From Musa acuminata AAA Group (lineage: Eukaryota > Streptophyta > Magnoliopsida > Zingiberales > Musaceae): a DNA stretch of 64,000 bases. Position 1 is the stretch's first letter. Every line of letters begins with the position of its first letter. The notes under the pieces are model-generated. The model worked only from the letters and a program-made list of their open reading frames with translations. It searched no databases and was not told where the DNA came from. The position numbers were made by a program, and so were the translations under genes. Shown here piece by piece: positions 21,855 to 33,842 of the stretch. Location of the stretch: positions 18,914,501-18,978,500 of the forward strand of contig NC_088359.1 of NCBI RefSeq assembly GCF_036884655.1. Reading direction: 5' to 3'.

Positions 21855-22499
21855 TGTCACGCCCCTCAAAATATCTATGATATTAAAATTTTCAACACAA
21901 ACCAATCCAGGATCCAAACACACATTTGAGGACACTGAAAACATTCTATCAAATTCACATCTATAAAACCTGTGCAGTTTATAATCATATATCACATCAC
22001 TCGATAAGTCACATTTATGGCAACCCAAGCCAACTTGACAAAAATGAACAACATTTATAAATCCACAAGCTAAATAAATTATACAATCAGAACTCCAACT
22101 ATTCACCACAAGTTCATATCATCATAAATTAGACTTAACATTCTGAAATTCCAAATAAGAGAGATCTTCTAACACTTTTACATAGTATATCCATTTCGAT
22201 TCATTGACAACATTTCATTTCATACAAAATATGCTTATACAACAATAACATAATAACCAACAAGACTTGCCCATAATTCAGAATAGCTCTCCACTGCCTC
22301 AGCCCAATTCAAGCATCTCAAAGAGTGACAAGCTAACCTGAAAGATTTATATAACAACAGAGTGAGGTAAAAACAGCTCAGCAAGTAAAAAGGCATATAT
22401 AGCACGAGAAGGGACAGTTTCAAACAAACAAAATATCACAATGCAAGATAGAATCCAAGAGATTCAAGGATATCATCTCATTAGATACAGAATCGCAAA

Positions 22500-22790
22500 T
22501 GTCATTTAACATATTTAGTTCATAACAAATGGAGCATAGAGTAATTAGAGCATATCAATAGCGTATGAGATGTTACGGAGCATATCAATTACAAATAGGA
22601 CATTTCAGAACATATCAGTTAATAGCAAATGGAGCACAGAGTAATTGGAGCATATCAATAGCGTACGAGATGTTCCGGAGCATATCAATGGCAAATGGAA
22701 CATTTCAGAACATATCAATGGTATGCGAAGCATTTTGATGTATATCAATGGCATAGGAAACATTTTGGAGCATATCAATACAAAATACGA
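22500..22790 (-). repeat. 30-bp tandem array in gypsy B LTR
   Basis: Units of about 30 bp, such as GAGCATATCAATGGCAAATG followed by GAACATTTCG, are repeated about eight times with drift. Being a multiple of three, the unit keeps frames open and makes false repeat proteins. Matching arrays lie at 28020-28290 and, inverted, at 41515-41825. Confidence 0.85.
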
Positions 22791-23659
22791 AACAGAAGCT
22801 CAGACGTCGTACCCTAGCATAGTGCATGTGAGGTTTAACTCAGTGGTGGCTCCACGCCGTGATGAGTTCTTGACTCCATCCACGGGTAGCCCTTTCCTAC
22901 TCGAGCCCTCTCACCCTGCCCAAGTGCTAGGTCGGCTCTGAATTTTATATCAAACAGATAGAAGGTGAAGTAGGATTCCAAACATAATATGGTCTATCCA
23001 TTTATGAATGACCACCAAACATAATCTAGAGCATCGCGGGCTCTAAGCATATACCCTTTACCATTTCTAGCAGAGGTCCAAATAATCCAACAAACACCAG
23101 AGTACAAAAGGGTATTGTGAACAATAAATTAGGACATATCGGAAGCACATGCGGAACAACGAAATGTACATGTGCCTTTATGAAACATTACGATACAAAC
23201 ATGAAGTTTACATAACATATTTAGGTATCCAAATACAAGTAGGACAAGAGCATACAAGAATTCAAAGCAGTAATATAAAGCTCTATTGAATAAGAAAGCT
23301 AAAGGATATCAATTTCCAAAGGAATGAAACCAGAATATGCGAAATCGACCAAAGCTCGATTTCTGGCAGAATTCAAGAGGCACATTAAACAAATGATTCA
23401 AACTATCAATCGTGCTCCAATATACTCCAAAAAACTATCAAAAGAAAGGTTTATGAGTCTATATTCTGATCATATAATTATTGTCCAAATCAGAGGTCAA
23501 TACATGAAGTTATAATAATAACAAGGTAGAAAGGTCAGAATCTCAAAAGTTGCACAGATTCAGATCGTTACGTCTAAACAGGAGATATATCAAATGCAAG
23601 GCTAGAATAATTCAAATTTCCTCATATTCAAATCAAATGTAGAGATAAAATTGCAGTAA

Positions 23660-23870
23660 GAAAAATTTAGGACATTTGCAATAGACAAGATTAGAAAGCT
23701 TACAATAGGAAGGATCGGAACACTTGCAATAGAAAGGATTGAAACATTTGCAATAGAAAGGATCGAAATACTTGCAATAGAAAGGATCGAAACACTTGCA
23801 ATAGAAAGGTTCGAAACACTTGAAATAAGAAAAATTAGAACAATTACAGGAGAAACGATCGGGAAACTTG
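23660..23870 (-). repeat. 24-bp tandem array in gypsy B LTR
   Basis: Six to eight copies of GAAACACTTGCAATAGAAAG plus GATC. The 8-codon unit gives an apparent Cys-Phe repeat on the minus strand, which I take as a by-product. The other LTR of the element has the same array at 29165-29350. The solo LTR keeps only two or three weak units near 40415-40470. Confidence 0.82.
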
Positions 23871-24039
23871 CCTTTCAAAGATTTCGATCCGAAGATCCAA
23901 AGAAGGTGCCAGCCCAAATCCTTCTACTTTTCCTCCGTGTCCTTCCTATTTCGTGTTCTACATATGTCTTCTCTTTTTCCTCCACAACTGTAGCTCATGC
24001 AGAACATAGAGGCATAGTCACCTGCTCTCTCCTACTCTC

Positions 24040-25560
24040 ATTCCTTCGTTTTCTTTTTCAAACGCAGCTATCGTAGCCATCGCCACTGCCACTACCACAG
24101 TCGTAGCCACGACCGCAACTGCTGTCACAACCGCAGCCCCTTCCACTACACTACTTCTTTCCTCCCTTCTCTCGTTCCTACTTTTTCTTTCCCAAATACA
24201 ACTGCCGCAGATGCAGCCACCACCATCGCAGCCGCAATCACGGCCACGGCCCCCTTTTTTTACTCTTTTTCTTTCTTTCTCTTTCCCAAAAGCAGCTGCT
24301 GCAGCCACCACCGCTGCCGCAGCTACCGCAGCCAACGTAGTAGCCGCAGCTGCAGTCGCAGCCACGGCCGCAGCCACCACAGCCGCAGCCTCTTCTTCCT
24401 CCCTTGCTCTGTTTTTATCTCCTTCTCTTCCAATTGCAGCTGCCACTGTAGCTGCCTCCCCTTCTCCTCTTCCTCTCTTCTTCCCTTTTCCTTTCTCTTC
24501 TTCTTCCTTTCCTTCTCTTCTTTCCCAGCTCCACTGCTGCAGTCGCAGCCTCAGCCATGGCTGCAGCCTCTTCTTCCTCCCCTTCTCATCTTCCTCTCCT
24601 TCTTCTCTTCCAACTGCAGCTGCCATCACCGCAGCCCCAGCCTCTTCTTCCCCTTCTCTTCTTCCTCTCCTTCCCTTCTTCCTTCCTCTTCCTCTTTCCC
24701 TGCCACAGCTGCAGCTGCCACAGCCGCAGCCGCAGCTACTTCTTTCCCTTCTCCTCTTCCTTCTCCTTCGTTTCTTCTTCTTCTCTTCTTCTCCTTCCTC
24801 CCCTTCTTCTCCCTGACGAACAGCACCTCCCTCTCCTCTGTTTCCTCCTGCAGGAAACAGAGGTGTCGCCTCTTCACCCACTTCTACTTCTTCCCTTCCT
24901 CTTCTTCTTCTTCTCCTTCATCTCCTTCTTCTTCTCCTCTTCTTCCCTTCTCCTACCCGACACCCCACACCGTCTCACTGTAGCCCATGCCGCAGCCATC
25001 CTTCTTTTTTTTTTCTTTTTCTCTTCTTCTTCTCGTCCCCAACGCCCCACACCTCGTCTCCTCTGTTTCCGCCTGCAGGAAACAGAGGTGCTACAGCCCT
25101 AGCTGCTGCCACCTCTCGCTCCTATCCCACTTCCCTCTCTTTTTCTTCTTCTATTCATCTCTTCTCCCTCTTTTTCCTCCTCTTTTCTTTTCCCTCTTCT
25201 TCTTCTTTTCCTCTTCTTCCTTTCTCCTCCCCAACGCCCCACAGCTCCTCGCTGTAGCCCTTGCCGCAGCCACCTCCTCTTTTCTTCTTCTTCTTCTTCT
25301 TCCTCTGCTTCTCTTCTTCTCCTCTTCTTCCCTTCTCCTCCCCGACGCCCCACCCATGAACTCCTATGTTTCCTCCTACACGAAACAGAGGTGCTGCAGC
25401 CCTAGCTGCTGCAGCTATCTCTCTTTCCTCTCCCTCTTCCCTCTCTTCTTCTTCTTCTTTTCTTCTCTTCTCCCTCTACTTCTCTTCTTCTCCCCACGCC
25501 CCACCGCTCCTCTCTCTATTTGACAGAGAGAGCGTGGGAGGCGGTGGGATAAAACCGAAA
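24040..25560. repeat. Long polypyrimidine (plus) / polypurine (minus) tract in gypsy B 3' LTR
   Basis: About 1.5 kb made of TTC/TCC runs mixed with GCAGCTGCAGC-like GCN blocks. The hairpin CCTCTGTTTCC...GGAAACAGAGG recurs at about 24836 and 25057, with a weaker copy at 25362. Each hairpin is followed by GCTGCAGCCCTAGCTGCTGC or a related word, making a 220-300 bp higher-order unit. Overlapping ORFs on both strands (for example 24018-24881 and 24987-25523) are only composition. Confidence 0.88.
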
Positions 25561-25694
25561 TTTTTGATTTTCTTTATTTTTTTTCTTTTTGTAACTTAAC
25601 AGTTTAGTCCTTAAAATTTTTATATTTACATATAGGTCCTCCAATTTACATATAAATCCTTTTTAATAAATTTTCCAAAGTGAGGGATATTACA

Positions 25695-25712
25695 CTCTCC
25701 CCCCCCTTAAAA
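25695..25712 (-). promoter_or_regulatory. Gypsy B polypurine tract
   Basis: On the minus strand TTTTAAGGGGGGGGAGAG directly precedes the 3' LTR (TGTAATATCC). The same tract, one G shorter, precedes the gypsy C 3' LTR at 58146-58163. Confidence 0.85.
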
Positions 25713-27334
25713 GAAAGTTTAGTCCTCTAAATTGATCATAGCTCAATCGATGAAAAGATGAGGATCATGATTTCTTTATTTCCTCCTCCTACTCTAAAAT
25801 AGTTTCATCAATACAATACAATTACACAATTATCCAAGAGTGATCGAAATATTCTCCTCCTTGATCCTCAATAGATGGTAACCTGACCTTTAATCAATCT
25901 TTGAAAATACCTGTGCACCCTATAGTTAATCAAACAAGTCGTCACTTTAGAGAATACTCGTTTTTTTGATGGTCACCTAATTCAATTGTCTATAATCAGT
26001 ATAAAACCTCAATGTTCCCTCTATCTTTTTAACTAACACCGGAGCACCCCATGATGAAATATTAAGCCAAATAGAATCTTTATTTAATAGTCATTGTAGT
26101 TGCTTTTCTAATTCCACTTACTCAAATGATGTAATTCTGAAGAGAGGCATAGATTTTGGGATTGTCCCAAGGACCAAATCAAAAGCAAAGTCACGTTTGG
26201 AGGTAATCCAAGCAAGTCATCCTGGGATACATTAGGCAAGGAGATAAATCATGTCCGATACTCTCAAAATAAAAGATCGGCTGATCAAATATGTAAAAAC
26301 TGATCATTAGTTATATAACAATCCATACTGGTAAGATAAGAAGATAGCCAATTCATACAAAGTATAATATCAAAATTCCAAATCTCTAGGAGAACTAAAT
26401 CAACAAAAAAGTTCTAAGTTCTTCAATAAAAATCAGACAAGAGGACCAGATTCAAGTTCGTTATCAAAGAATCTCCAATGATCGTATTTACATATAGCAC
26501 ATAATGCAGTGGTCTAGGTTGAATACCCAAGTGATAAGCAAAATATTACGAATCAAATCGTAGATGGGACCCATGGTCAAACAAATATTTGCATTCTTTC
26601 ATAAACATGCATAATACCTTCGATCACTAATTCAGAAGTTTTAGAATCATATTCAGTGATAGCATACACTCTGACATGGGCTGATGATTTATGAGGCAGT
26701 GACTCTTTTTTCTTGTTCAAGGGGCAGTCTTTTATTTTATGATCCTATGATCCAACTTTCCACAAGCAAAATAGACTCCAGTCACCCGAAAACACAAACT
26801 TATTTCATAATTTAACTTGCAATTCACACGTGATTGAGTCTTTTGTGGTAACTTCCCATTTTAAATCCAAATGTCTTGACCCTCTTGTTATTACTTTCTG
26901 ATTCATTTCCAATCATATTTTTATTAGTAAACTTGTCCTTATCATTCTTGCTGCTGATCTTCAAAAATTCTTTTCATTATTGCCATCAATGATCAGCCTC
27001 TACTACCAATATAAGGTGGCAAAAGAAATCTTTTGATCATCAGAACAATTTTGTACACCAAATATCTTCTCTGTTTACATCATCCATTTTTTCTACCACC
27101 AATAAAATTAGGTTCATCATGCTTCTGCTACGCCACTCTGATTCAAAATCCCCGATCAATCCTTTCATTCCCCTTAATTAATCAGAAACAAATAAAATAG
27201 GAGGACCAAATGTCCTCATCATCCCAGATTCCTAAAATGCATCAAAGAAAATTTTCACCAATCACTATAGTTCATTAGACCTCAATATATTTTGCACGTC
27301 AACATATCAAATATTTCGGTGATCCTCAAACCAT
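25713..27334 (-). pseudogene. Gypsy B interior: collapsed gag-pol scraps
   Basis: Minus-strand similarity to gypsy C can be followed in pieces. The chromodomain end and stop region is at about 25740-25800. An RT block (WGAPVLVKK-like, then YRQLN-like) is at about 25970-26070. A gag zinc-knuckle and protease region (CGKL.H followed by a DHGS-type word) is at about 26560-26790. The integrase and most of RT are missing and no long frame remains. The remaining order agrees with deletion of a gypsy pol, not with capture of a foreign gene. Confidence 0.7.
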
Positions 27335-27346
27335 GCTCTGATACCA
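27335..27346 (-). other. Gypsy B primer binding site (Met tRNA type)
   Basis: TGGTATCAGAGC on the minus strand, 4 bp inside the 5' LTR (27351). The spacer GAGG is the same as in gypsy C (54024-54027). Confidence 0.88.
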
Positions 27347-27350
27347 CCTC

Positions 27351-30300
27351 TGTCACGCCCCTCAAAATATCCATGATATTAAAATTTTCAACACAAACCA
27401 ATCCAGGATCCAAACACACATTTGAGGACACTGAAAACATTCTATCAAATTCACATCTATAAATCCTGTGCAGTTTATAATCATATATCACATCACTCAA
27501 TAATTCACATTTATGGCAACCTAAGCCAACTTGACAAACATGAACAACATTTATAAATCCACAAGCTAAATAAATTATACAATCAGAACTCCAACTATTC
27601 ACCACAAGTTCATATCATCATAAATTAGACTTAACATTCTGAAATTCCAAATAAGAGAGATCTTCTAACACTTTTACATAGTATATCCATTTCGATTCAT
27701 TGACAACATTTCATTTCATATAAAATATGCTTATACAATAATAACATAATAACCAAGAAGACTTGCCCATAATTCAGAATAGCTCTCCACAGCCTCAGCC
27801 CAATTCAAACATCTTAAAGAGTGACAAGCTGACCTGAAAGATTTATATAACAACGGAGAGAGCTAAAAATAGCTCAGCAAGTAACAAGGCATATATAGCA
27901 CGAGAAGGGACAATTTCAAACAAACAAGATATCACAATGCAAGATAGAATCCAAGAGATTCAAGGATATCATCTCATTAGATACAGAATCGCAAATGTCA
28001 TTTAACATATTTAGTTCATAACAAATGGAGCATAGAGTAATTAGAGCATATCAATAGCGTACGAGATGTTCCGGAGCATATCAATTGCAAATAGGACATT
28101 TTAGAACATATCAGTTCATAGCAAATGGAGCACAGAGTAATTGGAGCATATCAATAGCGTACGAGATGTTCCGGAGCATATCAATGGCAAATGGAACATT
28201 TCGGAACATATCAATGGTATGCGAAGCATTTTGATGTATATCAATGGCATAGGAAACATTTTGGAGCATATCAATACAAAATACGAAATAGAAGCTCAAA
28301 CGTCGTACCCTAGCATAGTGCATGTGAGGTTTAACTCAGTGGTGGCTCCACGCCGTGATGAGTTCTCGAATCCATCCATGGGTAGCCCTTTCCTACTCGA
28401 GCCCTCTCACCCTGCCCAAGTGCTAGGTCGGCCCTGAATTTCATATCAAACATATAGAAGGTGAAGTGGGATTCCAAACATAATATGGTCTATCCATTTC
28501 TGAATGACCACCAAACATAATCTAGAGCATCGCGGGCTCTAAGCACATACCCTTTACCATTTCTGGCAAAGGTTCAAATAATCCCACAAACACCAGAGTA
28601 CAAAAGGGTATTGTGAATAACAAATTGGGACATATCGGAAGCATATGCGGAACAACGAAATGTACATGTGCCTTTATGAAACATTACGACACAAACATGA
28701 AGTTTACATAACAGATTTAGGTATCCAAATACATGTAGGACAAGAGCATACAAGAATTCAAAGCAGTAATATAAAGCTCAATTGAATAAGAAAGCTAAAG
28801 GATATCAATTTCCAAAGGAATGAAACCAGAATATGCGAAATCGACCAAAGCTCGATTTCTGGCAGAATTCAAGAGGCACATTTAACAAATGATTCAAACT
28901 ATCAATCGTGCTCCAATATACTCAAGAAAGCTATCAAAAGAAAGGTTTATGAGTCTATATTCTGATCAAAAAATTATTGTCCAAATCAGAGGTCAATACA
29001 TGAAGTTATAATCATAACAAGGTAGAAAGGTCAGAATCTCAGAAGTTGCACAGATTCGGATCGTTACGTCTAAACAGGAGATATATCAAATGCAAGGCTA
29101 GAACAATTCAAAGTTCCTTATATTCAAATCAAATGTAGAGATAAAATTACAGTAAGGAAAAATTAGGACATTTGCAATAGACAAGATTAGAAAGCTTACA
29201 ATAGGAAGGATCGGAACACTTGCAATAGAAAGGATTGAAACATTTGCAAAAGAAAGGATCAAAATACTTGCAATAGAAAGGATCGAAACACTTGCAATAG
29301 AAAGGATTGAAACACTTGCAATAAGAAAAATTAGAACAATTGCAGGAGAAACGATCGGGAAACTTGCCTTTCAAATATTTCGATTCGAAGATCCAAAGAA
29401 GGTGTCAGCCCAAATCCTTCTACTTTTCCTCCGTGTCCTCCCTGTTCCGTGTTCTACATATGTTTTCTCTTTTTCCTCCACAACTGCAGCTCATGCAAAA
29501 CATAGAGGCATAGTCACCTGCTCTCTCTTACTCTCATTCCTTTGTTTTCTTTTTCAAACGCAGCTATCGCAGCCATCGCCACTGCCACTACCACAGTCGT
29601 AGCCACGACCGCAACTGCTGTCACAACTGTAGCCCCTTCCACTGCACTACTTCCTTCCTCCCTTCTCTCGTTCCCACTTTTTCTTTCCCAAACACAACTG
29701 CCGCAGACGCAGCCACCACCACCGCAGTCGCAATCACGGCTACGGCCCCCTTTTTTTTCTCTTTTTCTTTCTTTCTCTTTCCCAAAAGCAGCTACTGCAG
29801 CCACCACCGCTGCCGCAGCTACCGCAGCCAACATAGCAGTCGTAGCTGCAGTCGCAACCACGGTCGCAGCCACCACAGCCGCAGCCTCTTCTTCCTACCC
29901 TGCTCTGTTTCCTCTCCTTCTCTTCCAGCTGCAGCTGCCACTGCCACTGCCGCAGCTGCCTCCCCTTCTCCTCTTCCTCTCTTCTTCCCTTTTCCTTTCT
30001 CTTCTTCTTCCTTTCCTTCTCTTCTTTCCCAGCTCCACTGCTGCAGTCGCAGCCTCAGCCACGGCTGCAGCCTCTTCTTCCTCCCCTGCTCATCTTCCTC
30101 TCCTTCTTCTCTTCCAACTGCAGCTGCCATCGCCGCAGCCGCAGCCTCTTCTTCCCCTTCTCTTCTTCCTCTCCTTCCTTTCTTCCTTCCTCTTCCTCTT
30201 TCCCTGCCACAGCTGCAGCTGCCACAGCTGCAGCCGCAGCTACTTCTTTCCCTTCTCCTCTTCCTTCTCCTTCCTTTCTTCTTCTTCTCTTCTTCTCCTT

Positions 30301-31067
30301 CCTCCCCTTCTTCTCCCCGACGAACAGCACCTTCTCTTCTTCTCCTTCCTCCCCTTCTTCACCCGCTTCTACTTCTTCCCTTTCTCTTCTTCTTCTTCTC
30401 CTTCATCTCCTTCTTCTTCTCCTCTTCTTCCCTTCTCCTACCCGACACCCCACACCTTCTCACTGCAGCCCATGCCGCAGCCATCCTTCTTTTTTTTTTC
30501 TTTTTCTCTTCTTCTTTTTCCTCTTCTTCTTCTTCTCGTCCCCAACGCCCCACACCTCGTCTCCTCTATTTCCGCCTGCAGGAAACAAAGGTGCTGCAGC
30601 CCTAGCTGCTGCCACCTCTCGCTCCTCTCCCACTTCCCTCTCTTTTTCTTCTTCTATTCTTCTCTTCTCCCTCTTCTTCCTCCTCTCTTCTTTTCCCTCT
30701 TCTTCTTTTCTTCTTTTCCTCTTCTTCCTTTCTCCTCCCCAACGCCCCACAGCTCCTCGCTGCAGCCCTTGCCGCAGCCACCTCCTCTTTTCTTCTTCTT
30801 CTTCTTCTTCTTCTTCTTCCTCTACTTCTCTTCTTCTCCTATTCTTCCCTTCTCCTCCCCGACGCCCCACACATGAACTCCTCTGTTTCCTCCTACATGA
30901 AACAGCGTGGGAGGCGGTGGGATAAAACCAAAATTTTTGGTTTTTTTTATTTTTATTTTTTTTGTAACTTAACAGTTTAGTCCTTGAAATTTTTATATTT
31001 ACATATAGGTCCTCAAATTTACATATAAATCCTTATTAATAAATTTTCCAAAGTAAGGGATATTACA
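27351..31067 (-). repeat. Gypsy B 5' LTR (right)
   Basis: A close match to 21855-25694 with the same internal order: 30-bp array (28020-28290), 24-bp array (29165-29350) and pyrimidine tract (29500-30890). It is 123 bp shorter, mostly through length changes inside the pyrimidine tract. Confidence 0.9.
29500..30890. repeat. Polypyrimidine/polypurine tract in gypsy B 5' LTR
   Basis: The counterpart of 24040-25560. The 444-codon open frame here (29542-30876) is a low-complexity Ser/Leu/Phe/Ala/Pro run with no domain. The hairpin word recurs at about 30560 and 30878 with mismatches. Confidence 0.85.
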
Positions 31068-31072
31068 GGATC

Positions 31073-31293
31073 GACCTCCTTGGAACTCTATAGGGGTTTC
31101 TCCCTCCAAGTTGCTGCTCAAAGGCGGCAGAAAAGATTCATCTATTGGTTATGAAAAGAGGAGGAATGCATGACTATTTATAGGGCTTCTAAACCCTAAC
31201 TCCTAATAGGACTCTTGCTCAAGACCCCTACTTCTAACCAACTCCTATTATAACTCCTACTCAAGACTCCTATTCCTTTATGACTAATAATTT
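31073..31293 (-). repeat. Gypsy A2 5' LTR, outer part (cut by S2)
   Basis: The A2 LTR resumes after gypsy B at GACCTCCTTGGAACTC and includes the minus-strand TATA box at 31175-31182. It stops at 31293, where a minus-strand sirevirus LTR begins. The rest of this LTR lies beyond the window, because S2 is itself split by elements that reach the right edge. Confidence 0.83.
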
Positions 31294-32843
31294 TATTAGG
31301 ATCAAGAGCACTAAGAGGGGGGGGGGGGGGGGTGAATTAGTGCAGCGGAAAACTTTTGACGATTAAAACTGTGTTCGTATGATAAGAGCGATTTCGGTAG
31401 AAAAGTCGATTCGTAAATCACTTTAACTTGTGATCAAGCAAGATGCAGTTAAAGCGAATCTATAAGGGCAATTTGCAGTTATGATAGAAATCAGAATGTA
31501 AGCGCAAACTGAAATATGATGTTCGTACGATAAAACTGATTTACGTATAAACACCGATTCAGAAAATACTGAACTTTGAAACACGATCGTAAATTCGCAG
31601 AAGGTAGTAAGCTATTAAGGAGGTTTGCAGTAAAGATAATATGCTCAAATTAAATGCAAACCAGAGAGCACCGCAATTTTAGAGTGGTTCGGTCAATCTT
31701 GACCTACATCCACTTCTGGCTTCCTCCACCGACGTGGTCATCGACGTCCACTAGAGGCCTTCCTTCAATAAGCGAAGGCCAACCACCCTTTTACAGTTTC
31801 ACACCTTTTGACGGGCTTAGGAGACAACCCTTACAGAATTTTCTCTCCTCTCTTGAAAGATCAGAACTTGGAAGAAAAGAGGGAGAAGAACTTTTAACTC
31901 ATACAATACTTTTGAGCTCTAAAAATCACAGAGTAAGATCAGGATTTCGGTGGTTTTGGTTACTCTTTCATTGCTGAAAGAGTGGGGTATTTATAGGCCC
32001 CAAACCAATTTGAATTCCGAACTCAAAACTGTCAATTCTCGGAATTTCGGGGTCTGGCAGTTGTACCGCCTGGCAGAGCTCGGAGACTGAGCCTCTGGGT
32101 GGTGCCACCGCTTGTCAGGGGCGGTTGCACCTCCTACCAGAGCTTAGAGACCAAGCTCAAGCGGTGCCACCACCTGACTGGGGTGGTTGCACCGCCCAGC
32201 CAGAGCTCAGAGACCGAGCTCAAGCGGTTGTACCTCTGTTAGAGGTGGTTGCACCAGCTAGAGCTCGGAGACTGAGCCCTGGGTGGTGCCATCGCTGACC
32301 CAGGTGGTGCCACCTCTGGCCAAGTAATCTGGGTCCGAATGGGCTGATCCATTCGGCCCAATTTGGGTCTTTAATGGGCCTAATTGCCCCAAGATTATGT
32401 TAATGGGATCACCTCCCATTTCTAACTTAATCATCGTGCTAACTACGAATTTCTTAAGACATTTACTGTAACTTGCTCCGGTGCATCAATCGCTTCTTCC
32501 AACGAGCTTCCGACGAACTTCCGGCGAACATCCGACGAACCTCCGACGATGCTCCGACGGACTTTCGACAAACTCCTGGACTTGCGACGATCCACTTGGC
32601 GAGTTCCGACGAGCTTCTTTTGGCAAGCTCCTAGACTTCTCGGATTTGTTCTCGTAGAATCTCCGACGACCGTCCGAACTTCCATCGAGCTCTTGAACTC
32701 CCAACGTGATCATAGTCTTGACTCCGGCGTAACTCCTACTGCATGTCTTACTTTCATCGTAGTTAATCCTGCACACTTATCTCAACATATGGATTAGATA
32801 ACAAATGACAATTGACATCATCATCAAAATCCGAGATTCAAAA
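31294..32843 (-). repeat. S2 3' LTR (sirevirus, minus strand)
   Basis: A sirevirus LTR of 1550 bp in reverse. Its outer end reads TATTAGGATC where relatives have TGTTAGGATC, and its inner end is mutated from CAACA to CAAAA. A run of 16 G (31317-31332) lies near the outer end. Two 140-bp repeats of R-U5 sequence (31350-31600), the TATA box (TATTTATA 31988-31995) and the box cluster (32096-32315) follow. The mutated ends on both sides suggest an older insertion than S3 and S4, which sit inside S2. Confidence 0.87.
31988..32315 (-). promoter_or_regulatory. S2 LTR promoter: TATA box and CGG-CCG boxes
   Basis: On the minus strand the boxes come first (32315 to 32096: GGTGCCACC and GGTTGCACC types, several decayed), then TATAAATA at 31995-31988. 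The arrangement is the same as in S1, S3 and S4. Confidence 0.72.
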
Positions 32844-32865
32844 TTCTCCCCCTTTTTGATGATGA
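32818..32865 (-). promoter_or_regulatory. S2 terminal PPT with flanking 12-bp inverted repeat
   Basis: TCATCATCAAAA (32818-32829) and TTTTGATGATGA (32854-32865) flank the LTR-PPT junction. Both arms are intact although the LTR end itself has mutated. The PPT on the minus strand is AAAAAGGGGGAGA. Confidence 0.82.
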
Positions 32866-33842
32866 TAATCAATTGATAATGGAGTTAACCTTAACTCCCC
32901 CTATCTATGTGCCATAATTGAGATAAGTCATTCTTGAATTCAAAGCCTTTGAATTCAAGAGACATATTGATAAGTTAAAATCATTTAACCTTATCAATAC
33001 TCCCATCATGATGTATCTCTCTGAAAATGATGTATGATGTCAAGGCTTGACATCTATTTTTAAATTTCAAATGTGAATGATGGTCATGGTAGCAATTCAT
33101 CATATAGTAAGATATCAATATGTAAAATTTTGAAGTAAGATTTTGATATCTTAACATGATGCACACATTTCAAGTGTTTTAGCAATCATAGCATTTCATC
33201 ATATGGTAAGATATCAACACGTAAAATTACGATGCAAGTTCTTGATATCTTAGCATGATGCAAATATGGCAATCATAGCAAACATGGCATAATGCAAATA
33301 TGGCAATCATAGTTATCATCAATTCATATATTTTTGATGATGTAGTCATAGCATAATCATAGCATCAATAATCATATATCTGCTTCTTTCAACATAATAA
33401 GGCATTTATAGCATCAATTCATATACTTCTCCCCCTTTGTCATAAAAAAAAGGAGAACGATATAAACAACTTTTAAATATACGTGCGATGCCATAAGTAG
33501 GTTCATGTCATTTATAGGATACAAACATTTCAAGAAAAACATGACATGGAGATTATTTACATAGAGTGAAAACTTCTTCCTTTTTATTTATTATTATCTT
33601 TTTTGCATGAAGGAGGAAAGCCATTTGTGTAGTTCAAATCGATAGGATATTAAGGCATGCTTTACAAGGATCAAAATATTTATGTGAATCAAATCCTTAC
33701 AAAAAATATCTTCCTTTTATAAGAAGGAATCATCAAATCTATTTCTCAAAGGGAATATTTTTCACATGATAAGTCTAAAAGATATGCATTTGCTAGATGA
33801 TTCTATTTGTCAAAAATCAATGATGTGAATCAAAGTCAGAAA
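32866..33842 (-). other. S2 3' non-coding region before the PPT
   Basis: About 1 kb of AT-rich minus-strand sequence without a recognisable ORF. Further PPT-like blocks occur at about 32895 (AACTCCCCCTAT on plus) and 33428 (TTCTCCCCCTTTGTCAT on plus). The interior is cut at 33842 by S3 and resumes at 46365. Confidence 0.7.

Larger units (their letters stand above)
21855..25694 (-). repeat. Gypsy B 3' LTR (left)
   Basis: It runs from TGTCACGCCCCTC to GGATATTACA on the plus strand. From left to right it holds an AT-rich part, a 30-bp tandem array (about 22500-22790), a segment conserved across the family (22800-22940), a 24-bp tandem array (about 23660-23850) and the long C/T-rich tract (24040-25560). 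It ends in the low-complexity run before 25694. The long ORFs in the C/T tract are compositional, not genes. Confidence 0.9.
21855..31067 (-). mobile_element. Gypsy B: internally deleted Ty3/gypsy element with giant LTRs
   Basis: A full insertion bounded by GGATC duplications (21850-21854 and 31068-31072) with TG...CA ends. The 3' LTR on the left (21855-25694, 3840 bp) and the 5' LTR on the right (27351-31067, 3717 bp) flank an interior of only 1656 bp, so about 82% of the element is LTR. The interior keeps a PPT, a PBS and decayed scraps of chromodomain end, RT and gag. The LTR terminal sequences (GGGGCGTGACA and TGTAATATCCC on the minus strand) and inner motifs match gypsy C, so B is a related, Tekay/Del-like family. 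It must have moved in trans or decayed after moving. Confidence 0.92.

Noticed and set aside
22500..22790. Possible CRISPR-like repeat array
   Set aside because: The units are contiguous and degenerate with no spacers, and all other evidence is for a plant genome.
23633..23917. Cys-Phe repeat protein that looks like a metal-binding repeat
   Set aside because: It is the translation of the 24-bp tandem array in the gypsy B LTR. The solo LTR lacks most units.
24018..25599. Long overlapping ORFs on both strands (up to 287 codons) in the C/T-rich tract
   Set aside because: Low-complexity Ser/Ala/Arg/Lys runs caused by TTC and GCN repeats. They are open on several frames at once, have no domain, and lie in an LTR.
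29542..30876. 444-codon ORF, among the longer plus-strand frames in the window
   Set aside because: The same pyrimidine tract as above in the other gypsy B LTR. The frame is not kept in the homologous tracts.
31654..31977. 107-codon ORF on the plus strand
   Set aside because: It lies in the R-U5 part of the S2 LTR and is antisense to the element, with no conserved frame in other LTRs.
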